Part shown: positions 33,394 through 41,483 of the stretch, one piece after another | How positions within the stretch are numbered: position 1 is the stretch's first letter | Layout: each line of letters begins with the position of its first letter | Origin: Pseudomonadota bacterium | GTDB taxonomy: Bacteria > Pseudomonadota > Gammaproteobacteria > Burkholderiales > Burkholderiaceae_C | Length of the DNA stretch: 64,000 nt | Direction of reading: 5' to 3' | NCBI GenBank assembly: GCA_023390985.1 | Contig: JAEWBU010000171.1 | Location: forward strand, 33,408-97,407 | Position numbers and translations under genes: made by a program | Notes under the pieces: generated by a model | Told to the model about the DNA's origin: nothing | Seen by the model: the letters and a program-made list of their open reading frames with translations, nothing else | Database searches by the model: none

Positions 33394-33810
33394 ATGCCTT
33401 TCGTGATGAACGCAACCGGCCGCCTGGCTCATGAACCGCAGCTGAACGTCGGAAGGGGTATGCCCTGGACGGAGTTCCGGCTGTTGGACAACCGGTTCAA
33501 GGCCGGCGAGCCGATCGTGGAAGCGGTGACGTTCGTGGCCTTCGGCGAGTTGGCGGAGCAGTTCTGCCAGCGAGTCGAGAAAGGCCAGGAGATCACCGCG
33601 TGGGGTCACCAGCAGACCGAGAAGTTCACGGGCAACGACAAGGTCGAGCGGACCCGTACGCGCTTCGTGCTCTTCGAGTTCGTGCCCGGTCGGCGCCCTG
33701 CGCGATCCCGAGCCGCGGAGAACGAGGCGCGCACCGCGGCGCCGCCGCGCACACCTTCGGGTGACGATGGCGGCAACGACGACGGCGCCGGTCGCGATTC
33801 GATGATCTAA
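33394..33810 (+). CDS. ssb: SSB-like single-stranded DNA-binding protein
   Basis: A 138-residue OB-fold protein. MPFVMNATGRLAHEPQLN, RLLDNRFKAGEPIVEAVTFV and KGQEITAWGHQQTEKF follow the SSB strand order (start, central VxF strand, then the K-G-x-x-I-x-x-G segment). The C-terminal tail is acidic and Gly-rich, but the classic DDDIPF tip is replaced by DSMI. It would coat single-stranded plasmid DNA in transfer or replication. It lies 4 bp after the previous gene. Confidence 0.75.
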   Translation: MPFVMNATGRLAHEPQLNVGRGMPWTEFRLLDNRFKAGEPIVEAVTFVAFGELAEQFCQRVEKGQEITAWGHQQTEKFTGNDKVERTRTRFVLFEFVPGRRPARSRAAENEARTAAPPRTPSGDDGGNDDGAGRDSMI

Positions 33811-33818
33811 ATCAACAA

Positions 33819-33881
33819 CAACCCTGCCGGGGGCGATCCCCGGTGGGGGACAGCCCTCGCGCAGCTCAAAGGGAGACGCGA
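33819..33881 (+). promoter_or_regulatory. Structured RNA leader of the 33882 gene
   Basis: CCGGGG-CGAT-CCCCGG sits between CAACCC (33819-33824) and a G run (33845-33849). CTCGCG and CGCGAG then form a hairpin that exposes AGGGAGA in its loop just before the GTG start. It has no promoter box of its own. Confidence 0.5.
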
Positions 33882-34112
33882 GTGTGCGTTGAACGACTGA
33901 CGCAAGCCGTCAAGAAATTCCAGGACAGCACGGGAGAGGAAGCCCTGCTGGTGGTACTGCACGACGACGAGGACCAGATCATTGGTCTTCACCGGATCGG
34001 ATTCGAGGTGGGCGCAGGCCTGCTCGTTGACGGCCGGCCCGCCGGCTATGAGTTCTACCGCCAGGTGCATGACTTCCACGCCCTGCAAGAGCCGCCCGCG
34101 CTGCTGCACTGA
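33882..34112 (+). CDS. Small hypothetical protein, 76 aa
   Basis: Starts at GTG 33882 with GGGAGACGCGA upstream; the longer frame from 33843 covers the RNA leader. The sequence (CVERLTQAVKKFQDSTGEEA, LLVVLHDDEDQIIGLHRIGF, PAGYEFYRQVHDFHALQEPP) looks like a compact soluble alpha/beta domain. No family was recognised. It is the last gene before the nrdJ unit, and a small hairpin AGCCCC-GAA-GGGGGTT follows its stop. Confidence 0.55.
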   Translation: MCVERLTQAVKKFQDSTGEEALLVVLHDDEDQIIGLHRIGFEVGAGLLVDGRPAGYEFYRQVHDFHALQEPPALLH

Positions 34113-34129
34113 GCCCCGAAGGGGGTTCA

Positions 34130-34170
34130 GACCCGCAGCAGTTGCGGACTGGCCGGACCAATCTGAGAAT
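34130..34170 (+). promoter_or_regulatory. Shared-box promoter, copy 6 (nrdJ)
   Basis: GACCCGCAGCAGTTGCGG begins at 34130 and GAGAAT lies at 34165-34170. The leader to nrdJ is about 330 nt and holds no convincing gene. Confidence 0.7.
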
Positions 34171-34418
34171 TTCCCACGAGACACCTGAAAGGGTGCTTTG
34201 TGGAAAGCGCCTTCCCAGTGGGCAGAGGCGCTTTCTGCAGTGCATTTCCCCCGCTCTTCGGAGCGAATGCGGAGCTGGAACACCGCATGCCGCCTCACCG
34301 GCGGTCACTCCAGCCTTCAACCACGGCACCACCCGCACGCCATCTGCGTGAGCGCGGCTGCCAGCCAACTTCCTATTCGGCGCGACAGCCAGTCGTCGCC
34401 GGCTTCCTCTCGGGATCG

Positions 34419-34501
34419 GCCAATGCGTCTCCTCCCGTCGGGTGGGTGCATTGGCGGGTCTCGCGTGTCTTGACCCATTTCCAATCACTTAGGAGAGTCC
34501 C
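34419..34501 (+). promoter_or_regulatory. Structured RNA leader of nrdJ
   Basis: GCCAATGC (34419-34426) pairs with GCATTGGC (34448-34455) around CCCGTCGGG, and a GGGTC/GACCC hairpin follows. Position and plan match the other leaders, although the outer stem sequence differs. An adenosylcobalamin riboswitch was considered, but its B12 box was not seen. Confidence 0.5.
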
Positions 34502-37426
34502 ATGAATATCGAAAGTGCGGCGACGCTCGAAGCCCTGGAGCCCCAGGCGCTGTCGACGTACGTCTTCCGCGAAAAGTACGCTGCGCCGGGGGAGCAGACG
34601 CACCTCGACCTGCATCGACGCGTCGCCAAGGCCCTGGGCCGCGACAGCGCGCAGGAACAGCGCTTCCTGTCCACGCTGGTCAACGGTTTCATCCCTGGTG
34701 GTCGCATCAACGCGTCAGCCGGCTTGGACCGTAAGACCACGCTCGTCAACTGCTTCGTCCAGCCTCTGGCCGATTGCATGACGGGCAACCTCCACGGTAT
34801 CCCCGGCATCATGGATGCTCTGGGCGAGGCCGCTGAAACCATGCGCCAAGGCGGCGGTGTGGGTTACGACTTCAGCCCGCTGCGCCCCTCGCGTGCCCGC
34901 GTCAAGGGCACGGAATCGGAAGCCTCCGGGCCTGTGAGCTACATGCGTGTCTTCGACCGCATGTGCGACACGGTGGAGTCGGCCGGCTCGCGCCGCGGCG
35001 CCCAGATGGGCGTGCTGCGCGTCGACCACCCTGACATCGAGTCCTTCGTGGACGCCAAGAAGGGACCGGACTTCACTGCCATGGGCCTGCCGCAGGCGAT
35101 GGCGGACCAGATGATGCGGATGATCCGCACCAACGACAAGTTCGGCGCGGCCGTTCGCAAGGCGTTCGCGACGCTGAGCAACTTCAACATCTCGGTCGGC
35201 GTGACGGACAAGTTCATGCAGGCCGTGGTCGACGATGCCCAGTTCGACCTGGTGCACGTCGCCGAACCCAGCTTCCCGGCCCTCGGCCAGGTTGCCGATG
35301 CCGACGGCGTGACCCGTTTCATCTACCGCACGGTGCGCGCGCGCGACCTGTGGACCAGGATCCTGCGCAACGCGTACGAGACCGGCGACCCGGGCATCGT
35401 GTTCCTGGACACGATCAATCGTCTGAACAATCTGAGGTACTGCGAAGTCATTGCAGCTACCAACCCGTGCGGGGAGCAGCCGCTTTCGCCGTATGGCTGC
35501 TGCGATGTGGGCCACGCCAGTTTGGTGCGGTTCGTGCGCAATCCTTTCACGCCGGCAGCGCGCTTCGACTGGAGCGCGTTCAAGCAGGTGGTGGCTGGGG
35601 GCGTGGAGCTGCTGGACCGCGTTCTGGACGTGACCAAGTGGCCCTTGCCGCAACAGCAAGCCGAGGCCGAAGCCAAGCGCCGCATCGGGGCGGGGTTCAC
35701 CGGCCTGGGCAGCGCGATGGCGATGCTGGGCCTGCGCTACGGCGCGGTGGAGTCGGCGGCGTTCGCCGCCGAGGTCACTCGCACGATGCGCGACACCGCG
35801 TACCGCAAGTCGGTGGAGCTCGCGCGCGAGTTGGGCGCCTTCCCGCTGTTCGACGCGGACAAGTATCTGGAGGAAGGAACCTTCGCCTCCACGCTTCCCG
35901 AGGACATCAAGGAGGACATCCGGCGGTACGGAATGCGAAACAGCCACACGCTGTCGCTCGCTCCGGTTGGCACCGGGTCATTGGCCTTCGGAGACAACTG
36001 CAGCTCCGGCGTCGAGCCGATCTTCGACCTGAATGCGTTCCGCAACGTGCGGACTGGCAACGGTGACGAGAAGAAGCTGTGGAGCGCTGAGGAGTACGCG
36101 CTGCGCGTGCTCAAGCTGGTCCGCGGCGAAGGAGCCACGGACGATGCGCTGGTGACGGCGCAGGAGCTTTCGGTTGACGATCATCTGCGCGTGCTCAACG
36201 CGGTCGCGCCGTACATCGACGCCGCCGTGAGCAAAACGGTGAACGCGCCGCGCGATTACCCGTTCGAGGCCTTCCAGGAGACCTACATGAACGCCTGGCG
36301 CAGCGGCCTGAAAGGGATCACCATCTACAGGCCCAACGACATGCTGGGCTCGATTTTGGTTTCGGCCGAGGAGCAACGCCAGAAAGAACTGCTCGCCGCC
36401 GGCGAGACCGCCTCCAACGATGACCTGGACCGCCGGGTGACGCTGAAGGACGCGCCGAACCTGCTCACGCAGATGAAGTGGCCGAGCCGGCCCGACGTGG
36501 CCGCCGAGGGCAAGACCTACCCGGTCAAGCACCGCAACGGGAACTTCGCCGTGGTGGTCAACCACTGGGTCAACGGAAGCCAGCATCCGCTGGAGGTGTA
36601 CATCGCAGGAAACGAAGCTCCGCGCGGACTCGGGGCCATCGCCAAGAGCCTGAGCGTGGACATGCGCACCGACGACGCAGCGTTCCTGGAGATGAAGCTG
36701 GATTCGCTGCTCAATACCAAGGGCGAGGACGCGTTCGAGATGCGTGACCCGGCCACGGGCCAAACGGTGCTGATGCCGTCCCTGACGGCGGGCTTCGCGA
36801 AGGTGGTGAAGCACCGTCTTGCCGAGTTGGGGGTGCTGGGCGATCAGGCCAGCTCCCCGATGATCGATGCGCTGTTCTCGCGACGCGAGCCGAAGACCGG
36901 CGCCGACGGCGCGATCGGCTGGCACGTGGACATCAACAACCCGGTGACGGGCGACGACTTCCTGCTGCACACCAAGGAGATAAAGCTGCCCGATGGGTCG
37001 ATCCGCCCCTACTCGGTGTGGCTCTCGGGCCACTACCCGAAGGTGCTTGACGGCCTGATGAAGGTGCTGTCTATCGACCTGCGCATCAGCGACCCGATGT
37101 GGGCCGTGATGAAGCTGCGCAAGCTACTGAGCTTCGGCGAGGTGCGCGGCGACTTCATGGCACCGGTCCCCGGCGAGCAGCGCCAGGCCAACTACCCGAG
37201 CACGGTGGCCTACATGGCTGCGGTGCTCCTGGCCCGGATGGAAAAGCTCGGGCTGGTGCGTGGTGAGGCCGAAGCGGCGGCATCCGACGAGGGCGCTCCG
37301 CTGCGCGGGGGCAACCTGCTGGCCGGCTCCGGAAAGCAGTGCCCCAGCTGCCACGCCATGACCTTGCACAAGGTCAGCGGCTGCGAAGAGTGCAGTAGCT
37401 GCGGGTACACCGGCAGCTGCGGCTGA
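34502..37426 (+). CDS. nrdJ: Class II (adenosylcobalamin-dependent) ribonucleotide reductase
   Basis: A 974-residue class II reductase, which makes deoxynucleotides using adenosylcobalamin and needs no oxygen or second subunit. The active-site NPCGEQPL is at residues 321-328 (Cys323, Glu325). The N-terminal VNCFVQP Cys and the C-terminal Cys cluster (CPSCHAM and CEECSSCG) are in place. Two related C-terminal modules (near 680-760 and 800-890) precede the tail. It appears intact. On a plasmid it would raise dNTP supply during replication or establishment where cobalamin is available. Confidence 0.92.
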   Translation: MNIESAATLEALEPQALSTYVFREKYAAPGEQTHLDLHRRVAKALGRDSAQEQRFLSTLVNGFIPGGRINASAGLDRKTTLVNCFVQPLADCMTGNLHGIPGIMDALGEAAETMRQGGGVGYDFSPLRPSRARVKGTESEASGPVSYMRVFDRMCDTVESAGSRRGAQMGVLRVDHPDIESFVDAKKGPDFTAMGLPQAMADQMMRMIRTNDKFGAAVRKAFATLSNFNISVGVTDKFMQAVVDDAQFDLVHVAEPSFPALGQVADADGVTRFIYRTVRARDLWTRILRNAYETGDPGIVFLDTINRLNNLRYCEVIAATNPCGEQPLSPYGCCDVGHASLVRFVRNPFTPAARFDWSAFKQVVAGGVELLDRVLDVTKWPLPQQQAEAEAKRRIGAGFTGLGSAMAMLGLRYGAVESAAFAAEVTRTMRDTAYRKSVELARELGAFPLFDADKYLEEGTFASTLPEDIKEDIRRYGMRNSHTLSLAPVGTGSLAFGDNCSSGVEPIFDLNAFRNVRTGNGDEKKLWSAEEYALRVLKLVRGEGATDDALVTAQELSVDDHLRVLNAVAPYIDAAVSKTVNAPRDYPFEAFQETYMNAWRSGLKGITIYRPNDMLGSILVSAEEQRQKELLAAGETASNDDLDRRVTLKDAPNLLTQMKWPSRPDVAAEGKTYPVKHRNGNFAVVVNHWVNGSQHPLEVYIAGNEAPRGLGAIAKSLSVDMRTDDAAFLEMKLDSLLNTKGEDAFEMRDPATGQTVLMPSLTAGFAKVVKHRLAELGVLGDQASSPMIDALFSRREPKTGADGAIGWHVDINNPVTGDDFLLHTKEIKLPDGSIRPYSVWLSGHYPKVLDGLMKVLSIDLRISDPMWAVMKLRKLLSFGEVRGDFMAPVPGEQRQANYPSTVAYMAAVLLARMEKLGLVRGEAEAAASDEGAPLRGGNLLAGSGKQCPSCHAMTLHKVSGCEECSSCGYTGSCG

Positions 37427-37646
37427 TGTGAACCAGGTGCGTTGCTTCGGCGCGCACCAACAGGCTCCCTCCGAGAGGAGGGGCCTGCCTGGAGGGTTGT
37501 GCATCAGCTCTCCAGACAGGTCGCCAGCGCCCCCACGGGGCGCCTGCATCGAATCGGCGCGCCCCTCGCACATGTCGGCCTCGGCTGCCCTTTCAGGCCC
37601 ATCCGATCGCGGGCAAGGCTGCGGGCGTGTGTTGGCAAGAAGGCCA
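37427..37646. other. Intergenic stretch with hairpin, no gene seen
   Basis: Contains GGCTCCCTC-CGA-GAGGAGGGGCC (about 37469-37491), a terminator-like stem without a T run after nrdJ. The short frames here have no ribosome binding site and unlikely composition. Confidence 0.4.
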
Positions 37647-37687
37647 GACCCTCAGCAGTTGCCAGCTGCAGCAGCCCGGAATAGAGT
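37647..37687 (+). promoter_or_regulatory. Shared-box promoter, copy 7 (DUF3150/CobT-like)
   Basis: GACCCTCAGCAGTTGCCA begins at 37647 and TAGAGT lies at 37682-37687. Confidence 0.6.
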
Positions 37688-37742
37688 CGAATCGCTCGGA
37701 CTACCTCCGATCGGCAGGCCTTCATGTGCCTGCATTCAACCC

Positions 37743-37808
37743 AACCCACACGGGAACCTTCGTTCCCGTAGGGGGCGTGGGTTCCCGTGATCCTTTTACG
37801 GAGAACCC
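37743..37808 (+). promoter_or_regulatory. Structured RNA leader of the DUF3150 gene
   Basis: AACCCAC (37743-37749) pairs with GTGGGTT (37777-37783) around CGGGAAC-CTTC-GTTCCCG. CCGT and ACGG then form a hairpin that overlaps the Shine-Dalgarno ACGGAGAA. Confidence 0.65.
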
Positions 37809-38885
37809 ATGGAGAAGATCCACACCAAGGAGGCCAAGGGCCTCGTGTGCGTGACGCTCGACGTCCACCTCTGGTCCGGCCGCAAGCGGCTGCGCCGCGA
37901 GGTGCTGGTGGAGCAGAACCCGCAGTTCAGGGACTTGCCGCCCGAGTCGCTTGCGACCCTGGGCGCGATCAAGATCTGCGACCCGGACGACCTGGCGCCG
38001 TTCAACCGCATCAAGCGCGAGGCGGAAAAGCTGATGCTCACCGCGGGCCTCCCGCTGCTGGGCACCATCGGCATCCCGGAGCCGAAGCTGCCCCGGGTGT
38101 TCAAGAAGTTGCAGGAGCTGCAGGCGGACTTCAACGCGCAGCGCGACACCCTGCACAAGAACTTCGAAGAGCGCATCGACGAGTGGCGCGCCAAGCCCGA
38201 GAACGAGGACTGGGAGCACCTGATCAAGGACATCCCGACCCCCGAGTACGTGGCCGGCAGGCTGTCCTTCGGCTTCCACATGTGCCGCGTGTCGGCACCC
38301 TCGGACGGCGACGGCGCCATCAACGAGATGTACGGCAAGCAAGTCGGCGGCCTCAAGGGCGAACTGTTCGCAGATGCTGCTCGCGAGGCGCAACTGCTGA
38401 TGGATCGCTACCTGATGCGCCGCGGCGAGAGCGGCAAGCAGGAGCGCGAGAAGATCACCAACAAGACGCTGCGTCCGCTGCGTCGGGTGGCCGAGAAGCT
38501 GCGAAGCTTTGCTTTTCTCGACCCCACGGTGGAGCCGATGGCACAGGTCATCGAGCACTGCCTGAGCCTGCTGCCGGCCGAGGGGCCCATCGAAGGTGTG
38601 CACCTGGTGCACATCTGGACCCTCGCCCGAACGCTCGCCAACGAGAAGGCGTCCGAGGAAGCCGCGCTGCTGGCCATGCAGATGGGCTCGGCTGCACAGG
38701 CCTTCGAGGACCTGCTGGCCAAGTCGCCGAACGTGGTGGCCTCGCCGGCGGTGCCGGTTGCGGCGCCCGCACCGAACGCGCAGCAGGCGCCTGCGCCGAT
38801 GGCTTCTGCCCCGGCGCCCGCGCCCGCGTTCGCGCTCAGCCCGATCGACTTCGAGCCGGACCTGAGCGGCGCGACGGCGTTCTAA
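37809..38885 (+). CDS. DUF3150 domain protein
   Basis: A 358-residue, mostly helical protein. DUF3150 proteins occur in phages and plasmids beside MoxR-like ATPases and CobT-like VWA proteins, as here. Visible: an N-terminal strand region (VCVTLDVHLWSGRKRLRREV), long helices (KLPRVFKKLQELQADFNAQR) and a Pro/Ala-rich tail after about residue 305. The function is unknown, possibly an adaptor for the MoxR/VWA pair. It is separated from the VWA gene by a terminator-like hairpin. Confidence 0.75.
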   Translation: MEKIHTKEAKGLVCVTLDVHLWSGRKRLRREVLVEQNPQFRDLPPESLATLGAIKICDPDDLAPFNRIKREAEKLMLTAGLPLLGTIGIPEPKLPRVFKKLQELQADFNAQRDTLHKNFEERIDEWRAKPENEDWEHLIKDIPTPEYVAGRLSFGFHMCRVSAPSDGDGAINEMYGKQVGGLKGELFADAAREAQLLMDRYLMRRGESGKQEREKITNKTLRPLRRVAEKLRSFAFLDPTVEPMAQVIEHCLSLLPAEGPIEGVHLVHIWTLARTLANEKASEEAALLAMQMGSAAQAFEDLLAKSPNVVASPAVPVAAPAPNAQQAPAPMASAPAPAPAFALSPIDFEPDLSGATAF

Positions 38886-38890
38886 ACCAC

Positions 38891-38920
38891 GGGTCGGCCT
38901 TCGGGCCGGCCCTCTTTTTT
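38891..38920 (+). terminator. Terminator between DUF3150 and VWA genes
   Basis: GGGTCGGCC pairs with GGCCGGCCC (nine pairs, one G-T) and is followed by TCTTTTTT. The VWA gene starts 12 bp later with AAAGGGATCC as its ribosome binding site and no promoter of its own. So this may attenuate rather than fully stop transcription. Confidence 0.75.
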
Positions 38921-38931
38921 CAAAGGGATCC

Positions 38932-41247
38932 ATGACACACAAGGTCATGCAGGCCATGCGCCTGATCGAGGCGTTCGCTGCCCTCATGCGGGGGCAGCGC
39001 GTGCCGATCACGTGGGCCGATCGTGCCAGCACCAACATTGCGTCAGGAGGCATCGTCCTGCCTCGCCCGAAAACGGGTGAGGCGGCGGAAGTGGCGCTTC
39101 TGACCAGGCTGGCGGTGCACGAGACGGGACACCTGGACCACACAGAGCCGCTCCCCGCGGGGAAGCTCACAGAGACTGCGTACGAATACTGGAATGCGAT
39201 GGAAGACCCTCGCATGGAGCGCGCGCAGTGCGATACCTACCCGGGCGCGAAGATCATTCTGGCGCGCGGGCTGGACGAAATGCTGGCGCAGCTGGACGTG
39301 CCGACGCTCGTGGAACACCTTCCGCACGCGGCGGTCAGCCTGCAGCTGCTGATGCGGGGCTTTCTGGCCCTCGCACCCCATGCTCCGGTGCAGCGGCATG
39401 CGCCCGCAGTGCTGGAGCAGACCGGCCGCGTCCTCACGCAGGGAAAGATCGAGGCCATCGAGGCTGCTGTCTCCAGACTGCAGCGTGCGACCTCAAGCCT
39501 GGACGTGGAGCAGATCGCGAGCGAGCTGGATGTCGAGCTGAAGAAGCCCGAGCAACCCGAGCAGCAGCAGCCGCAGCAGCAACAGCAGGAGCAGCCGCAG
39601 CAGCAACAGCAGGAGCAACCTGCAGAGCAGGACCAGCAGGACCAGCAGGACCAGCAGCAGGATCAGGAGGAAGATTCTTCCGCCGACAGCGCTGGCGGCG
39701 GTGATGGCCAGGACCAGCAACCGGGCGGCGAGTCCGACGAGGACCGCGGCGAGCAGTCGCAAGATTCCAGTGGTGCTTCCACCGGCGTCGACGACGACGG
39801 CGAGTCGGAGCAAGGCGGCGAACGCGAAGAGGCGCGGGCCAGCGAGGGCGCCGGAGGACCCGGCGATCACGAGGCCGAGAGCGACCACGCCGACACCGGC
39901 GACGACAACGGTTCGCACCAGCAGGGCGCCGACGGCCAACCGCAAGGTGACGGCCTCGAGGCGACCGGCCAGGAGGAGCAGTCGACGGCAGGCCAGCTGC
40001 CCACAGGCGGGAACGGGCAAGCCGCGCAGGCGGACCGGCCCGCCGCGAACGAGTCGGGCGACCAGGTAGGCGACCAAGGCGCGCAACCGCAGCAAGCGGG
40101 GGCCGACGAGGAAGCCGAGGGCGACCATTCCGGCAACCAGCAGACCGACCAGCCGCACGGCGAGTCCCGAGAGCAGGAAGCGCAGCAAAGCTCCGATGCC
40201 GGCCAGAACCCGGCACCAGGTCAGGGGGAAAATTCCCTGGATCTCGGCGCTCTCCTTCGGGAGGTGTTGGCCGCGGCCTACGGCACCGGCGACGGCGAGC
40301 AGGAGGCTTCGGCCCCCGAGCCTGATTCGGTGTCCGACCAGGAGATCGCCAAGTTGGCGCAGATCCTGGTGCAGGACGCATCGGGTGAGGAGGCCGAAGA
40401 GCTTCTGGAGCGTTCGCTGGAGTTGCTGGCCGAGGCCGAGGGCGAGGGCGAGGGCGGTGAACCGCCCGCGTCGACGAGCCAAGGTCTGGGCGCGGCGATG
40501 TGCTTGGGGGGAGCTTCGTCAGGAGCGGGCCCGCAGGCAGACCATCGGTCCATGCTGCAAGGCGTGGAAGCGAGGCTGGTGACGGTGTTACAGCGTGAGC
40601 TGCAGGACCGGCGCCGGCGGCCCACGCGGCTTGCCAGCAATGGCTCGCGCGTGCTGGGGCACCGCTTCTGGCGCTTGTCGGCAATGGGTGACACCAACCT
40701 GTTCGCTCAGCGCAAGACGGTGACCGGCCTGGAGGCAGCTGCAACCATCCTGGTGGATTCGTCCGAAAGCATGGCCGAGCGGCTGTCCGCAGCACTGCAG
40801 ACGGCGCTGGCCTTCAGCCTGGCGCTGCAGCGGATGAACGTGCGCACGCGCGTCGTCCGGTTCCCCGGCATGGAAACCGTGACGGAGGTGCTGCAGCGCT
40901 TCGGCGAATCTGCCAGGTCGTGCTCCGACCGGGTGAAGGGGCTGGAGGCCAGTGGTGGCACACCGATCGGTGCTGCGTGCGCGAGCGAGTTGCCGCTGCT
41001 GCTTCAGCAGAACCGCCTGAAGCGATTCATGGTGGTCATCACGGACGACGGACCCGGCGACGCCGCTCTGTTGCAACAGGTCCAGGCCCGCGCCGCGCAG
41101 AGCGACGTGCTGGTGCTGGGAATCGGAATCGGTTGCGACATCCGCGACCACATCCCGCGCTCCGTCGGGATCAACAACGTGCCCGAACTGCCGGCCGCTC
41201 TGGCCGAGCTGTTCCGCATGGACATGCTGCAGGAACTCACCGCCTGA
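38932..41247 (+). CDS. CobT-like VWA-domain protein
   Basis: A 771-residue protein. The N-terminal domain has HETGH at 63-67 (a zinc-type HExxH) and NAMEDPRME at 88-96, both usual in CobT-like proteins. A highly acidic Gln/Gly/Asp-rich linker covers about residues 200-500. The C-terminal VWA domain carries the MIDAS motif DSSES at 609-613, followed by GGTPIG and VVITDDGPGD. CobT works with the AAA+ CobS in cobalt chelatase, but no CobN is seen here. It is more likely a MoxR/VWA remodelling pair with the ATPase at 30636. Confidence 0.82.
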   Translation: MTHKVMQAMRLIEAFAALMRGQRVPITWADRASTNIASGGIVLPRPKTGEAAEVALLTRLAVHETGHLDHTEPLPAGKLTETAYEYWNAMEDPRMERAQCDTYPGAKIILARGLDEMLAQLDVPTLVEHLPHAAVSLQLLMRGFLALAPHAPVQRHAPAVLEQTGRVLTQGKIEAIEAAVSRLQRATSSLDVEQIASELDVELKKPEQPEQQQPQQQQQEQPQQQQQEQPAEQDQQDQQDQQQDQEEDSSADSAGGGDGQDQQPGGESDEDRGEQSQDSSGASTGVDDDGESEQGGEREEARASEGAGGPGDHEAESDHADTGDDNGSHQQGADGQPQGDGLEATGQEEQSTAGQLPTGGNGQAAQADRPAANESGDQVGDQGAQPQQAGADEEAEGDHSGNQQTDQPHGESREQEAQQSSDAGQNPAPGQGENSLDLGALLREVLAAAYGTGDGEQEASAPEPDSVSDQEIAKLAQILVQDASGEEAEELLERSLELLAEAEGEGEGGEPPASTSQGLGAAMCLGGASSGAGPQADHRSMLQGVEARLVTVLQRELQDRRRRPTRLASNGSRVLGHRFWRLSAMGDTNLFAQRKTVTGLEAAATILVDSSESMAERLSAALQTALAFSLALQRMNVRTRVVRFPGMETVTEVLQRFGESARSCSDRVKGLEASGGTPIGAACASELPLLLQQNRLKRFMVVITDDGPGDAALLQQVQARAAQSDVLVLGIGIGCDIRDHIPRSVGINNVPELPAALAELFRMDMLQELTA

Positions 41248-41262
41248 CGGCAGTGCGTTTCG

Positions 41263-41284
41263 GCCCCCCTCGCAAGAGGGGGGC
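41263..41284 (+). terminator. Hairpin after the VWA gene
   Basis: GCCCCCCTC-GCAA-GAGGGGGGC is a perfect 9-bp stem followed by TTCTCC, a weak T run. Confidence 0.55.
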
Positions 41285-41329
41285 TTCTCCAGGGGCTCTT
41301 CGGGGCTCCTGAAGAAGCCCAATTGCCCA

Positions 41330-41371
41330 GACCCGCACCAGTGGACGCAGGGTCGCAACCACTCGGAAAAT
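41330..41371 (+). promoter_or_regulatory. Shared-box promoter, copy 8 (primase)
   Basis: GACCCGCACCAGTGGACG begins at 41330 and GAAAAT lies at 41366-41371. Confidence 0.55.
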
Positions 41372-41422
41372 GAGCATTGATTTCGCTATCGCGACGTCGC
41401 AGCCTCCATGGCTGCATTTCAC

Positions 41423-41483
41423 AAACCCTCGGGGGACCATGCGCCCTCGTGGGCGCGGTGTCTTCCGACTTGCGAGGAAGTAG
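41423..41483 (+). promoter_or_regulatory. Structured RNA leader of the primase gene
   Basis: AAACCC opens the element. ACC..GCGCCC-TCGT-GGGCGCGGT forms the main hairpin (41438-41460). CTTCC (41463-41467) then pairs with GGAAG (41477-41481), covering the Shine-Dalgarno AGGAAG before the ATG at 41484. Confidence 0.55.

Noticed and set aside
34419..34501. Adenosylcobalamin riboswitch before nrdJ
   Set aside because: It would make sense for a B12 enzyme, but I did not see the conserved B12 box (GCCACTG), and the fold matches the plasmid's own leader family.
39541..39670. CAGCAG-type tandem repeat in the VWA gene as a regulatory or CRISPR-like repeat
   Set aside because: It is in frame, encodes a Gln/Glu-rich linker in a CobT-like protein and has no spacers.
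30636..41247. MoxR/VWA pair as a true cobaltochelatase (CobST)
   Set aside because: CobN and other cobalamin genes are absent and DUF3150 lies beside the VWA gene, a setting typical of phage and plasmid remodelling systems.
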